Both the position numbers and the translations under genes were made by a program. The notes under the pieces were generated by a model. The model was not told where the DNA came from, made no database searches, and was given only the letters and a program-made list of their open reading frames with translations. A stretch of DNA of 26,037 nt, from the NCBI GenBank assembly GCA_029939535.1, contig JAOZST010000039.1:1-26037 (forward strand), read 5' to 3'. Shown here piece after piece: positions 14,733 through 22,851 of this stretch (position 1 is the stretch's first letter; every line of letters begins with the position of its first letter). The DNA comes from NBML01 sp029939535 (lineage in GTDB: Bacteria; Desulfobacterota; Desulfobacteria; Desulfobacterales; Desulfobacteraceae).

Positions 14733-16721
14733 TTATTTTTTAACTTTAAAAATACGGATCATATCCTTTAATTTTGAGGATAAACCGGTCAGGTCCACGG
14801 CACTCTGATGCATTTGTGTACTTTGTTTTGATATATCGTCTGTCACGGAATTGACTCCTGAGATATCCTTTGCAAGTTCTGTGGATACCTGGGAACTTTG
14901 AGCAACATTCTCATTGACCTCAGCAATTCCAATGGAGGCCTGCTCTATATTTTGTGCCACTTCTGTCGCACTTGCGGACTGTTCTTCTATGGCTGCGGCA
15001 ATAGTGGTGACAATTTCATTCACATCAGAGATTACCCCGGATATCTTTGTGACATCCTGGACAGTATCATCAGTGGAACTTTGTATTCCGGTAATTTTTT
15101 CCTTAATATCCTTTGTAGCCTTGGCGGTTTGCACTGCCAGGCTTTTAATTTCATCTGCCACGACAGCAAAGCCTTTTCCTGCCTCTCCAGCTCTTGCCGC
15201 TTCGATGGTGGCATTGAGTGCTAAAAGATTGATCTGTTCGGCGATCTCCGTGATAACCTCGGTAACCTTGGAGATTTCATGGGCAGCATTCCCCAAGAGT
15301 TCAACCCTTTGGGATGCATTATCAACCTGAGTTGCTGCATTGCCTGATATGGTGCTTGCTTCTTCACAGTTTACGGCAACCTCACCAAGGGTGATCTGCA
15401 TTTGAGATGCCGAATCGGTCACCATACTGATATTTGTGGAAGCCTGTTCACTTGCAGCGGCCACGGAATCCATATTTGAACTCATTTCCTCTGTTGCAGC
15501 GGCAACGGTATTTGACATGCCTGATAATTCGTTTGCACCCTCAGACATTTTTTCCGATACAGACAGCATTTCTTCGGAAGAGGCAGTAACCGTCCTGGCA
15601 TTTGCACCAATATCCACAACAAGATTTTGAAGCCTTTCGACGAATGCGTTAAACCATGTGGTCAATTCTCCAATCTCATCTTTACTTTTAACTTCAATGC
15701 GCTGGGTCAGGTCAACATCGTCGGTGGCAATATCCTCCATGCCGTAAGCAACTGTTTTAATCGGCTTGACAATATTTTTATTGATAAAAAAGATCAATCC
15801 AAGGATGAGGATTAAAAAGCCGGCATATAAAAGACCAAAAAGTGAAAAAATAAGATTTTTCAACGCATTAATACTCTCCATGACAATATTTGTTTTGATG
15901 CCCAGAAGATAAAATCCGGCCTTGGAATCAGCAAATCCATTAAAGTATCCTTTAAAACACAGATACCTGTCATCAAGGATATATTCTGATGCCAGCAATT
16001 GTTTTAACAGGCCCTCTTTTTGAACGTGTTCAAAAAAGTCTTTATCCACATCTTTCTGGTTTAAGATATAATTGCCGATCTTTGGTTTTTTATCCATACC
16101 TTTTGCAATAGTTAAGAACGCATCATCCATGAAATAAATAAAATCAACACCATAGGGTTTTAAGGTTCTTTTGATTGAATTAAGCCCTCCTTCAAAATTG
16201 GCAATACCGATGAATTTATCCTTATCAAGAATCGGGAACAGCCCTTTGAGCCGTATCCCCTTTGAAGACATTTCCATGGCAGCAAAGGATTTTTTTGTTT
16301 TTTTAACAAGGGAATACCCTTTAGAATAATCCAGTTTTTCACCAAACTTGTCCGACTTCCAGGACTTGTAAAAGGAGTTTAAATCCTGGTCAATCAAATG
16401 GACCTGTACATTTTTAAACCCGGTATTCTCCTTAAAGACTTTGCCAAGCCGTTTCAGTACATTGTTGGCTTTTTCGCGGTCATTATTGAGAACAGCCATT
16501 CTAACCTCTGAATTATTTGCTACCTGGAGGGCATTGGTCAGCCATACTTTTTTCTTGGCAGCCATTGCAACTTCAAAGTTCTGCCGGGCCGTTGTCACCG
16601 CTTTTTTGATTCGATCCTGTTTTATCGTGTTAAAATACAGGAAAGTACCGATAAGGCTGATAATAAGAATGGTGATAAATCCTGTCAGGGTGATAAGTAT
16701 CAATTTTGTGTTCAATTTCAT
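14733..16721 (-). CDS. Methyl-accepting chemotaxis protein with periplasmic Cache-type sensor
   Basis: Membrane chemoreceptor signalling to CheA/CheW. The 662-residue protein has a first membrane segment (about 8-29), a periplasmic sensor of about 250 residues with double-Cache features (VHLIDQDLNSFYKSWKSDKF, IRLKGLFPILDKDKFIGIAN), a second membrane segment (about 290-315), a HAMP region with KPIKTVAYGMEDIA and DLTQRIEVKSKDEIGELTTWFNAF, and a long helical signalling domain. The hairpin tip EQINLLALNATIEAARAGE (about 494-512) is canonical. The chain ends IRIFKVKK without a C-terminal CheR-tethering pentapeptide. CTGGAGA lies about 10 bp before the ATG. The hybrid kinase gene lies directly upstream across the N gap and has a related sensor, suggesting a shared stimulus. 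Confidence 0.95.
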   Translation of the reverse strand: MKLNTKLILITLTGFITILIISLIGTFLYFNTIKQDRIKKAVTTARQNFEVAMAAKKKVWLTNALQVANNSEVRMAVLNNDREKANNVLKRLGKVFKENTGFKNVQVHLIDQDLNSFYKSWKSDKFGEKLDYSKGYSLVKKTKKSFAAMEMSSKGIRLKGLFPILDKDKFIGIANFEGGLNSIKRTLKPYGVDFIYFMDDAFLTIAKGMDKKPKIGNYILNQKDVDKDFFEHVQKEGLLKQLLASEYILDDRYLCFKGYFNGFADSKAGFYLLGIKTNIVMESINALKNLIFSLFGLLYAGFLILILGLIFFINKNIVKPIKTVAYGMEDIATDDVDLTQRIEVKSKDEIGELTTWFNAFVERLQNLVVDIGANARTVTASSEEMLSVSEKMSEGANELSGMSNTVAAATEEMSSNMDSVAAASEQASTNISMVTDSASQMQITLGEVAVNCEEASTISGNAATQVDNASQRVELLGNAAHEISKVTEVITEIAEQINLLALNATIEAARAGEAGKGFAVVADEIKSLAVQTAKATKDIKEKITGIQSSTDDTVQDVTKISGVISDVNEIVTTIAAAIEEQSASATEVAQNIEQASIGIAEVNENVAQSSQVSTELAKDISGVNSVTDDISKQSTQMHQSAVDLTGLSSKLKDMIRIFKVKK

Positions 16722-16755
16722 GATTTTATATCTCCAGATTAGTTTTATATATTTA

Positions 16756-16965
16756 TTTATATATCATTTTTCATCCAGTATTTCACGAATTAAGGCAGAC
16801 AATTTTTGATNNNNNNNNNNNNNNNNNNNNNNNNNNNNNNNNNNNNNNNNNNNNNNNNNNNNNNNNNNNNNNNNNNNNNNNNNNNNNNNNNNNNNNNNNN
16901 NNNNNNNNNNTTTATATATCATTTTTCATCCAGTATTTCACGAATTAAGGCAGACAATTTTTGAT
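16756..16965. repeat. Identical 55-bp ends on both sides of the N gap
   Basis: Bases 16756-16810, directly before the Ns, are identical to 16911-16965, directly after them. The first copy lies outside any gene; the second includes the stop and last codons of the hybrid kinase. Identity running exactly up to the gap at one copy and starting exactly after it at the other is what two contigs sharing an overlap look like. Confidence 0.97.
16811..16910. other. Assembly gap of 100 N
   Basis: Exactly 100 Ns, the conventional size for a scaffold gap of unknown length. The flanking 55-bp identity suggests the true gap is zero or negative, so that no sequence is missing. Collapsing the overlap would put the kinase stop about 42 bp before the chemoreceptor start codon. 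Confidence 0.95.
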
Positions 16966-19876
16966 TTGTTATCGGTTTTTGAACATATCTGCTGATACCA
17001 GCCTCATGTGCCTGGTCCTCAGTAAAATTTTCATGGTAACCTGTACAAAGAATAACAGGTATATCCTTTCTTAATTTTAAAATTCTGGCAGATAGTTCAT
17101 CACCTGTCATTTGCGGCATGGTCATATCAGTGATGACAAGATCAAAAAGAGCCGGGTTTTTAGTAAAGGCCTGTAATGCTGATGGCCCGTTTTTAAATGT
17201 TGTTACTTTATATCCCTGGTTTTTCAGGAGTTCTTGTGATGTCTCAAGAATATCTGTTTCATCATCCACGAGCATGATGTGTTCAGTCCCTTTGAGTAAA
17301 TTTAATTTATTTTTTTCTGAAAAATTATTAAACTCATTTTTTTCAATGATTGGCCAGAATACTTGAAACGTTGAACCATGGCTGATTTTACTATATGTTT
17401 TAATGAAACCATTGTGTTTTTTAACAATACCGGCAACTACAGCCAGCCCCAGGCCCGTACCCTTGCCAACGTCTTTTGTGGTAAAATACGGATCAAATAT
17501 TCTTGCCAGAGTTGTTTTATCCATACCATGACCTGTATCACTTATTTCGAGTTTGATATAATTACCGGGCTTACAGGAATTCGCCATAGATTCGTTCTGG
17601 GATGTAATTTCTACATCAGTCAACGCAACAGATAAGGTTCCGCCTGAATCAGTCATTGCATGATAAGCGTTTGTACAAAGATTTATAACAACCTGGTGTA
17701 CCTGAGTAGGATCTACTAATACCATTGATCTGGATGATATATTCTCTTGTATTTCAATGGTTGCAGGTATTGAGGAATGTAAAAATTTAAGTACTTCCTT
17801 GACAATAAGAAATAATTTAAGTGGTTTGTTTTTATGTCCCACCTGTCTGCTGAATGTCAAAATCTGTTGAACCAGATCAGCAGCCCTTTGAGCTCCTTTA
17901 GTCACTTGATCTAAATTTTTCTTTGCTTTTACAGGATCATTAAGGTTCATCCCTGCCAGTTGGGTAAATCCTAAAATACCAGACAAAATATTATTAAAAT
18001 CATGGGCAATTCCTCCGGCAAGAGTTCCAATGGCTTCCATTTTCTGGGACTGCCTTAGTTGACCTTCTATTTTTTTTTGTTCGGTAATATCCGCCAAATT
18101 AACAACAAGACCTGTGTTTGCTCCTTGAAGATCCTTTATGATCGCAGCACTAAGAAGAACATTAATTATCTTACCATGTTTGGTTAACCGCTTTGTTTCA
18201 AATCGAACAGGTTTGCCGGATTCATATATTTCTTTTATTTTTTTGTTAGTTATTTTTTGCTGATCCTTGGGAACAAATGGAATACGTTCACCTTGCAGTT
18301 CATTTAAGGTCCATCCAAAGATCTCAGTAAAAGCAGGATTTAAATATAATGAATATCCTTTGACGTCGTATACTGCAACAGGATCGGGATTTGCTTCAAA
18401 AATTGCTCTTAATTTTGCTTCACTTTTTTTTAGTGCATCTTCAGCCTGCTTGCGCTTGGAGATGTCCCGAACCATAGAAAGAACTATATCCTGCCCGTTG
18501 ATGTTCATTTTGTGATTGTGTACCTCAATTGGCACAGGGGTGCCGTTCTTATGTATATCCAGTCCCTCAAAGAATTTGCCCCGGGTTAGTTCGTTTCTGA
18601 TCACGCTTCCCTCTTTATTGCGAATTTCCGGGGCTTGCAGATCAGCTACGGTCATGGTTTGGAACTCCTCATATTTATACCCCAGCATTCTGGATGCCGC
18701 AGCATTGGTATCAATTATGTGGTCGTCCAGGGTAAAGGTGAAAATAGCGTCAGGAGCCTCATCAAAAAGCATCCGAAATCGTTGTTCGCTCTCTTGCAGT
18801 TCAGCAGTGCGCTCTTTTACCCGTTGTTCCAGTTTCTGGTTACTTTGCTGAAGCGAATCATTCAATGTTGTTATTTTTTTAAAAAGTGCATTGAAATTAA
18901 AATAGAGTATGATGAAGGCAAAAAAGAGCAGACCAAGTGCAAAAAGGATTGTCATCACAATGGTACGCGTTGTTCCGGTAATAAGGTCTTCAATATTTAG
19001 TAACGAAATACCCCAGGCAATTTTGTTGCCTTTAAAATCTTCAAAACATGTGGTATGTAGAATAGTATAGTTGATACCATTGAGTTTTATCTGTTGTATT
19101 TTCTTTTCAAGATCAAGTTGACCCGGAAGTTCCTGAAAATAGGACTTTTTGTCAGAAAAAATGGCATAGTTGCCAATGGCTCTATGGATTTTATCAATAA
19201 AAGCAGTCTTTTTGAGTTCTGATTTTGGGAATATAAGAGCAACGTCGACTCCCTTTTGATAGTTTATGTTCAAATGAGTATGGCTGGTTGGATGCAATTG
19301 ATTAAGAAAGAAATGGGCATCAATACCAAAACCTATCAGACCGATATATTCCTCATTCACAAAAACCGGGCATACGATTCGATACTGGAGTCCTTTTTTT
19401 ACTATTTCAAATCCGGCAATTATTTTTCTGGTTTGATTACCTTCCAATATGACAGGGCTCAGAGACTTCATATCATCACCGTATAGTTCCGGTTTATGGG
19501 CCCTGAGAAATATTGTATTATCAGGATTGGTGAAAAAAAATGATGTAAAATATGGGTTTTCCTTTTTGAATATTTCTAAAAATCGACTGGATAGTTGTAA
19601 TAATTTATCGCGATCTTTTGCGGCGAAAGAATGTATGATCTTTACTCTGTTTGTGATCAGGGTTTTAATGCGGGACTTGTAGCGTTGGGCAGTCTGTTCA
19701 AGCAACAGAGTCATCATTTTTTTTTGATTCTGCTGTTCATTATAAATAATATTTGACAGGACTTGTTTTTGCTGCTTGACAAAAATAAAGAGAAAAACCA
19801 GGGTCAGTATGGTGATACTAAGTCCCATTGTAATCAGGGCCCGTGTTCTCGGATTCCTTTTTTTAATCTTGAACAT
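16919..19876 (-). CDS. Hybrid sensor histidine kinase: dCache, two PAS, HisKA, HATPase, receiver
   Basis: The 985-residue membrane kinase has a first membrane helix (about 14-33), then a periplasmic sensor with the double-Cache signature IFLRAHKPELYGDDM and FVNEEYIGLIGFGID, and a second helix (about 305-330). A coiled linker, PAS domain 1 (from about 362) and PAS domain 2 (from about 482) follow. The phosphorylated histidine is His625 in GGIAHDFNNILSG. The ATP domain shows VVINLCTNAYHAM, DTGHGMD and GKGTGLGLAVV. A C-terminal receiver carries the phospho-acceptor Asp917 in LVITDMTMPQMTG and the late lysine in RYVQKP. Output is unclear: there is no DNA-binding domain, so a phosphorelay partner elsewhere is likely. 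The Shine-Dalgarno is poor (AAAGG abuts the ATG); a start at Met17 cannot be excluded. Confidence 0.95.
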   Translation of the reverse strand: MFKIKKRNPRTRALITMGLSITILTLVFLFIFVKQQKQVLSNIIYNEQQNQKKMMTLLLEQTAQRYKSRIKTLITNRVKIIHSFAAKDRDKLLQLSSRFLEIFKKENPYFTSFFFTNPDNTIFLRAHKPELYGDDMKSLSPVILEGNQTRKIIAGFEIVKKGLQYRIVCPVFVNEEYIGLIGFGIDAHFFLNQLHPTSHTHLNINYQKGVDVALIFPKSELKKTAFIDKIHRAIGNYAIFSDKKSYFQELPGQLDLEKKIQQIKLNGINYTILHTTCFEDFKGNKIAWGISLLNIEDLITGTTRTIVMTILFALGLLFFAFIILYFNFNALFKKITTLNDSLQQSNQKLEQRVKERTAELQESEQRFRMLFDEAPDAIFTFTLDDHIIDTNAAASRMLGYKYEEFQTMTVADLQAPEIRNKEGSVIRNELTRGKFFEGLDIHKNGTPVPIEVHNHKMNINGQDIVLSMVRDISKRKQAEDALKKSEAKLRAIFEANPDPVAVYDVKGYSLYLNPAFTEIFGWTLNELQGERIPFVPKDQQKITNKKIKEIYESGKPVRFETKRLTKHGKIINVLLSAAIIKDLQGANTGLVVNLADITEQKKIEGQLRQSQKMEAIGTLAGGIAHDFNNILSGILGFTQLAGMNLNDPVKAKKNLDQVTKGAQRAADLVQQILTFSRQVGHKNKPLKLFLIVKEVLKFLHSSIPATIEIQENISSRSMVLVDPTQVHQVVINLCTNAYHAMTDSGGTLSVALTDVEITSQNESMANSCKPGNYIKLEISDTGHGMDKTTLARIFDPYFTTKDVGKGTGLGLAVVAGIVKKHNGFIKTYSKISHGSTFQVFWPIIEKNEFNNFSEKNKLNLLKGTEHIMLVDDETDILETSQELLKNQGYKVTTFKNGPSALQAFTKNPALFDLVITDMTMPQMTGDELSARILKLRKDIPVILCTGYHENFTEDQAHEAGISRYVQKPITNQKLSALIREILDEK

Positions 19877-20008
19877 CCTTTATTGCTCTGGAAAGAGACT
19901 CATATAAGGCCGCTCTTTCCCGTTCATATTTTAAAAGCCTGTACTACGTAGATCGGACTGTTTTTTGAATTAAAATTAGTGAATTAAAAATTATCACATG
20001 AGCAACAC

Positions 20009-20044
20009 AAACACAATAGGGGAAAATACCTATTTTTTGTGTTT
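20009..20044. other. 12-bp stem-loop with T4 bulge between divergent genes
   Basis: AAACACAATAGG (20009-20020) pairs perfectly with CCTATT (20029-20034) plus GTGTTT (20039-20044), leaving an 8-base loop and a four-T bulge. It lies about 90 bp before mntP and 130 bp before the kinase start. No U-tract follows, so it does not look like a terminator. The other 250 bp between these genes are AT-rich, with no gene seen. Confidence 0.6.
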
Positions 20045-20130
20045 AAATTTGCAATATAAAAAGAACTTCTATAGGGTGTGTTTGTTTTTTAACCAAACCA
20101 GATAATGATTTTACAAGGCAATAATTTGCA

Positions 20131-20697
20131 ATGGGAACAATTGATATTATTGTGATCGCAGTGGGATTGGCAATGGATGCTGCTGCGGTTTCCCTGGCCG
20201 CTGCTGCATCTGGATTTGCAAAGGATGGCCGGGCGGTTTTTCGGCTGGCATTTCATTTTGGTTTATTCCAGTTTATGATGCCGGTAATTGGCTGGTTTAT
20301 GGGAGTCGGGTTTGTCTTCTATTTCAAGGCCTTTGATCATTGGGTTGCCTTTGCCCTGCTTTTTTTTGTGGGAACCCGGATGATCATTTCAGGCATGGAC
20401 AAATCAGAAACCATCCACAAAAACGATCCTTCCAAGGGTATGACCATGGTTATGCTCAGCATTGCTACAAGCATTGATGCCCTGGCAATCGGCCTGAGTT
20501 TTGCCATGCTGGAGGTCAGTATCTGGTATCCCTCTGTGATGATAGGCATTGTTACCGCTGGAATGTCCCTTTTGGCCATACGCATTGGAAAGGGGTTGGG
20601 AATTCTCTTTGGAAAACGTATGGAAATCCTGGGAGGTCTGATTCTAATTTTTATTGGATCAAGGATCTTGTTTTTAGAGTTTTTTGGGAGTACTTAG
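20131..20697 (+). CDS. mntP: Manganese efflux pump MntP
   Basis: Inner-membrane Mn(II) exporter protecting against manganese excess. The 188-residue protein has six hydrophobic segments and the two family repeats with conserved aspartates, GLAMDAAAVSLA (about 12-23) and ATSIDALAIGLSFA in the second half, plus FVGTRMIISGM and GGLILIFIGSRIL near the ends. Length is normal for the family. A weak AAGG lies about 12 bp before the ATG. Many mntP genes are controlled by a yybP-ykoY manganese riboswitch or by MntR, but no clear riboswitch is visible upstream. tex follows after only 5 bp, so the two are probably co-transcribed. Confidence 0.93.
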   Translation: MGTIDIIVIAVGLAMDAAAVSLAAAASGFAKDGRAVFRLAFHFGLFQFMMPVIGWFMGVGFVFYFKAFDHWVAFALLFFVGTRMIISGMDKSETIHKNDPSKGMTMVMLSIATSIDALAIGLSFAMLEVSIWYPSVMIGIVTAGMSLLAIRIGKGLGILFGKRMEILGGLILIFIGSRILFLEFFGST

Positions 20698-20702
20698 AAC
20701 AG

Positions 20703-22832
20703 ATGAATATAATAAATACCATCAGCTTGGAAATGGGGCTGTCTGAAAAACAGGTGGATGCGGCAATGGCCTTGCTGGACCAGGGGGCCAGTATCCCTTT
20801 TATTGCACGCTATAGAAAAGAGGTGACCGGGTCCCTGGATGAAGTAGCTGTCATGGATATCCGGGATAGGGCAGCAGCCTTAAAGGATCTGGCAGCCCGG
20901 AAGGAATCCATTCTCAAGTCATTGGCGGAAAGAGAATTGTTAAGTCCTGATCTGTATGCCGCCATTGACAAAGCTGTGTCCATGACCGCCTTGGAAGACC
21001 TTTATGAAAAATACCGGCCTAAAAAAAGAACCAGGGCCCAGGCTGCCAGGGAAAAAGGTTTGGAACCCCTGGCAGATTTCCTTTTGGCCCAGAAAAAAGG
21101 GAATCTTACAGCAGAGGTCATAAAATTTGTCAGTCCGGACAGGGGGATTACCTCCATTGAAGAGGCCCTTGCCGGTGCCAGGGATATCATTGCCGAAACA
21201 ATAAATGAAGATCCCAGGGTAAGGGCTGGTGTCAGGGAACTTTTTTCCAATAAAGGCCTGATCCAATCCAGGGTTAAAAAGGGAAAAGAGGAAGAGGGAA
21301 ACAAATTTCAGGATTATTTTGACTGGAGCGAACCAGCGTTTAAAGCCCCGTCCCACAGGATACTTGCCATGCTCAGGGGGAAAAATGAATCCATTCTCAC
21401 AGTCCATGTACTCCCGGAGGAGGGCACTGCCATTGCTCTGGTGGAACAATTCTTTCTCAGGCATCCTTCAAAAACCAGCCCTGATATACGGGAACAGGTG
21501 AAAGCTGCTGTTAAAGATTCCTATAAAAGACTATTGTCCAAATCCATTGAAAAAGAGACAATGGCCCAATTGAAGCTCAAGGCAGACGACAGGGCAATTG
21601 CCGTGTTTGTGACAAATTTAAAGGAACTGCTTTTGTCATCTCCCCTGGGTCAGAAACGGGTGATGGCAATAGATCCCGGGTTCAGGACCGGGTGTAAGGT
21701 GGTTTGTCTGGACTCCCAGGGGAGATTGCTTCACCATGATGTTATATTTCCCCATGACAAGGGACGGGATAAGGCAAAAATGACCATTGCCTGTCTAATT
21801 AAAGAGTACAAGATCCAGGCTGTGGCAGTGGGCAACGGCACTGCCGGTCGGGAGACCCAGACCTTTATCAGGGAGATGGATCTGCCTTCTGGAGTCGAAG
21901 TGGTCATGGTGGATGAGAGCGGTGCCTCTATTTATTCGGCTTCTGATATTGCCAGGGAAGAGTTCCCAGACCATGATATCACAGTAAGGGGGGCTGTCTC
22001 CATTGGAAGAAGGCTCATGGATCCTCTGGCGGAGCTGGTAAAAATAGATCCCAAATCCATTGGCGTGGGCCAGTACCAGCATGATGTTGATCAGAAACTT
22101 TTGCGAAATGCCTTGGATGATGTGGTCAAAAGCTGCGTCAACCAGGTGGGTGTGGAAGCCAATACAGCCAGCAAAGAGCTGCTGGCCCAGGTTTCAGGTC
22201 TTAATCCGGCCATTGCCGCCAACATGGTTGAATTTAGAAACCAGCACGGCGCTTTTACCCTTAGGAAAGATTTTTTAAAAGTGCCCCGCCTGGGGCCCAA
22301 GGCTTTTGAACAGGCAGCTGGATTCCTTAGAATACAAAAGGGGAAAAATTTTCTGGACAAAAGCGGTATACATCCTGAATCCTATGGGATTGTTGATTGT
22401 ATGGCCCAACAGGAGGGATGCGAAATTCAGGAGCTCATGGGCAATGTCCAAAAACTTGAAAACATAAATCTGAACTCCCTGGTTACTCCATTGGTTGGCC
22501 TGCCCACTTTAAAGGATATTATCAAGGAACTGGCAAGCCCGGGCCGTGATCCCAGGAAGGCATTTCAGGTTTTTCTCTTTGACGACACCATCCACAAGAT
22601 TACAGACCTGGAAGAGGGTATGAGGGTGCCTGGAATCGTAACCAATGTTACTGCATTCGGGGCCTTTGTTGATATAGGCGTTCACCAGGACGGCCTGGTC
22701 CATATCAGCCAGCTGGCAGACCGGTTTGTCAAAGACCCCAATGAAATTGTCTCGGTCAGGCAACAGGTGCGGGTCAAGGTTCTCAGTGTGGATGTCCAGC
22801 GCAAACGGATTTCCCTTTCAATGCTTTCATGA
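20703..22832 (+). CDS. tex: Tex-family RNA-binding transcription accessory protein
   Basis: Cytoplasmic nucleic-acid-binding protein linked to transcript processing and stress or toxin-gene expression in other bacteria. The 709-residue protein shows the N-terminal Tex domain (QGASIPFIARYRKEVTGSLDE), the YqgF-like RNase H fold (VMAIDPGFRTGCKVVCLDSQ, about 318-337), helix-hairpin-helix segments (GLNPAIAANMVEFRNQHGAF, VPRLGPKAFEQAAGFLRI) and a C-terminal S1 domain (about 638-708, GIVTNVTAFGAFVDIGVHQD). It ends directly after S1, without the tail found in longer 750-780-residue members. The nearest Shine-Dalgarno (GGGAG, 20686-20690) is 12 bp from the ATG, inside the end of mntP. Convergent with the Na/Pi gene 19 bp downstream. 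Confidence 0.95.
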   Translation: MNIINTISLEMGLSEKQVDAAMALLDQGASIPFIARYRKEVTGSLDEVAVMDIRDRAAALKDLAARKESILKSLAERELLSPDLYAAIDKAVSMTALEDLYEKYRPKKRTRAQAAREKGLEPLADFLLAQKKGNLTAEVIKFVSPDRGITSIEEALAGARDIIAETINEDPRVRAGVRELFSNKGLIQSRVKKGKEEEGNKFQDYFDWSEPAFKAPSHRILAMLRGKNESILTVHVLPEEGTAIALVEQFFLRHPSKTSPDIREQVKAAVKDSYKRLLSKSIEKETMAQLKLKADDRAIAVFVTNLKELLLSSPLGQKRVMAIDPGFRTGCKVVCLDSQGRLLHHDVIFPHDKGRDKAKMTIACLIKEYKIQAVAVGNGTAGRETQTFIREMDLPSGVEVVMVDESGASIYSASDIAREEFPDHDITVRGAVSIGRRLMDPLAELVKIDPKSIGVGQYQHDVDQKLLRNALDDVVKSCVNQVGVEANTASKELLAQVSGLNPAIAANMVEFRNQHGAFTLRKDFLKVPRLGPKAFEQAAGFLRIQKGKNFLDKSGIHPESYGIVDCMAQQEGCEIQELMGNVQKLENINLNSLVTPLVGLPTLKDIIKELASPGRDPRKAFQVFLFDDTIHKITDLEEGMRVPGIVTNVTAFGAFVDIGVHQDGLVHISQLADRFVKDPNEIVSVRQQVRVKVLSVDVQRKRISLSMLS

Positions 22833-22851
22833 CCAGTATGGCCAGCTTTTT

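Noticed and set aside
19877..20130. yybP-ykoY manganese riboswitch before mntP
   Set aside because: The conserved loop sequences and paired helices of that riboswitch are not visible; only the bulged stem at 20009-20044 is, and it does not match.
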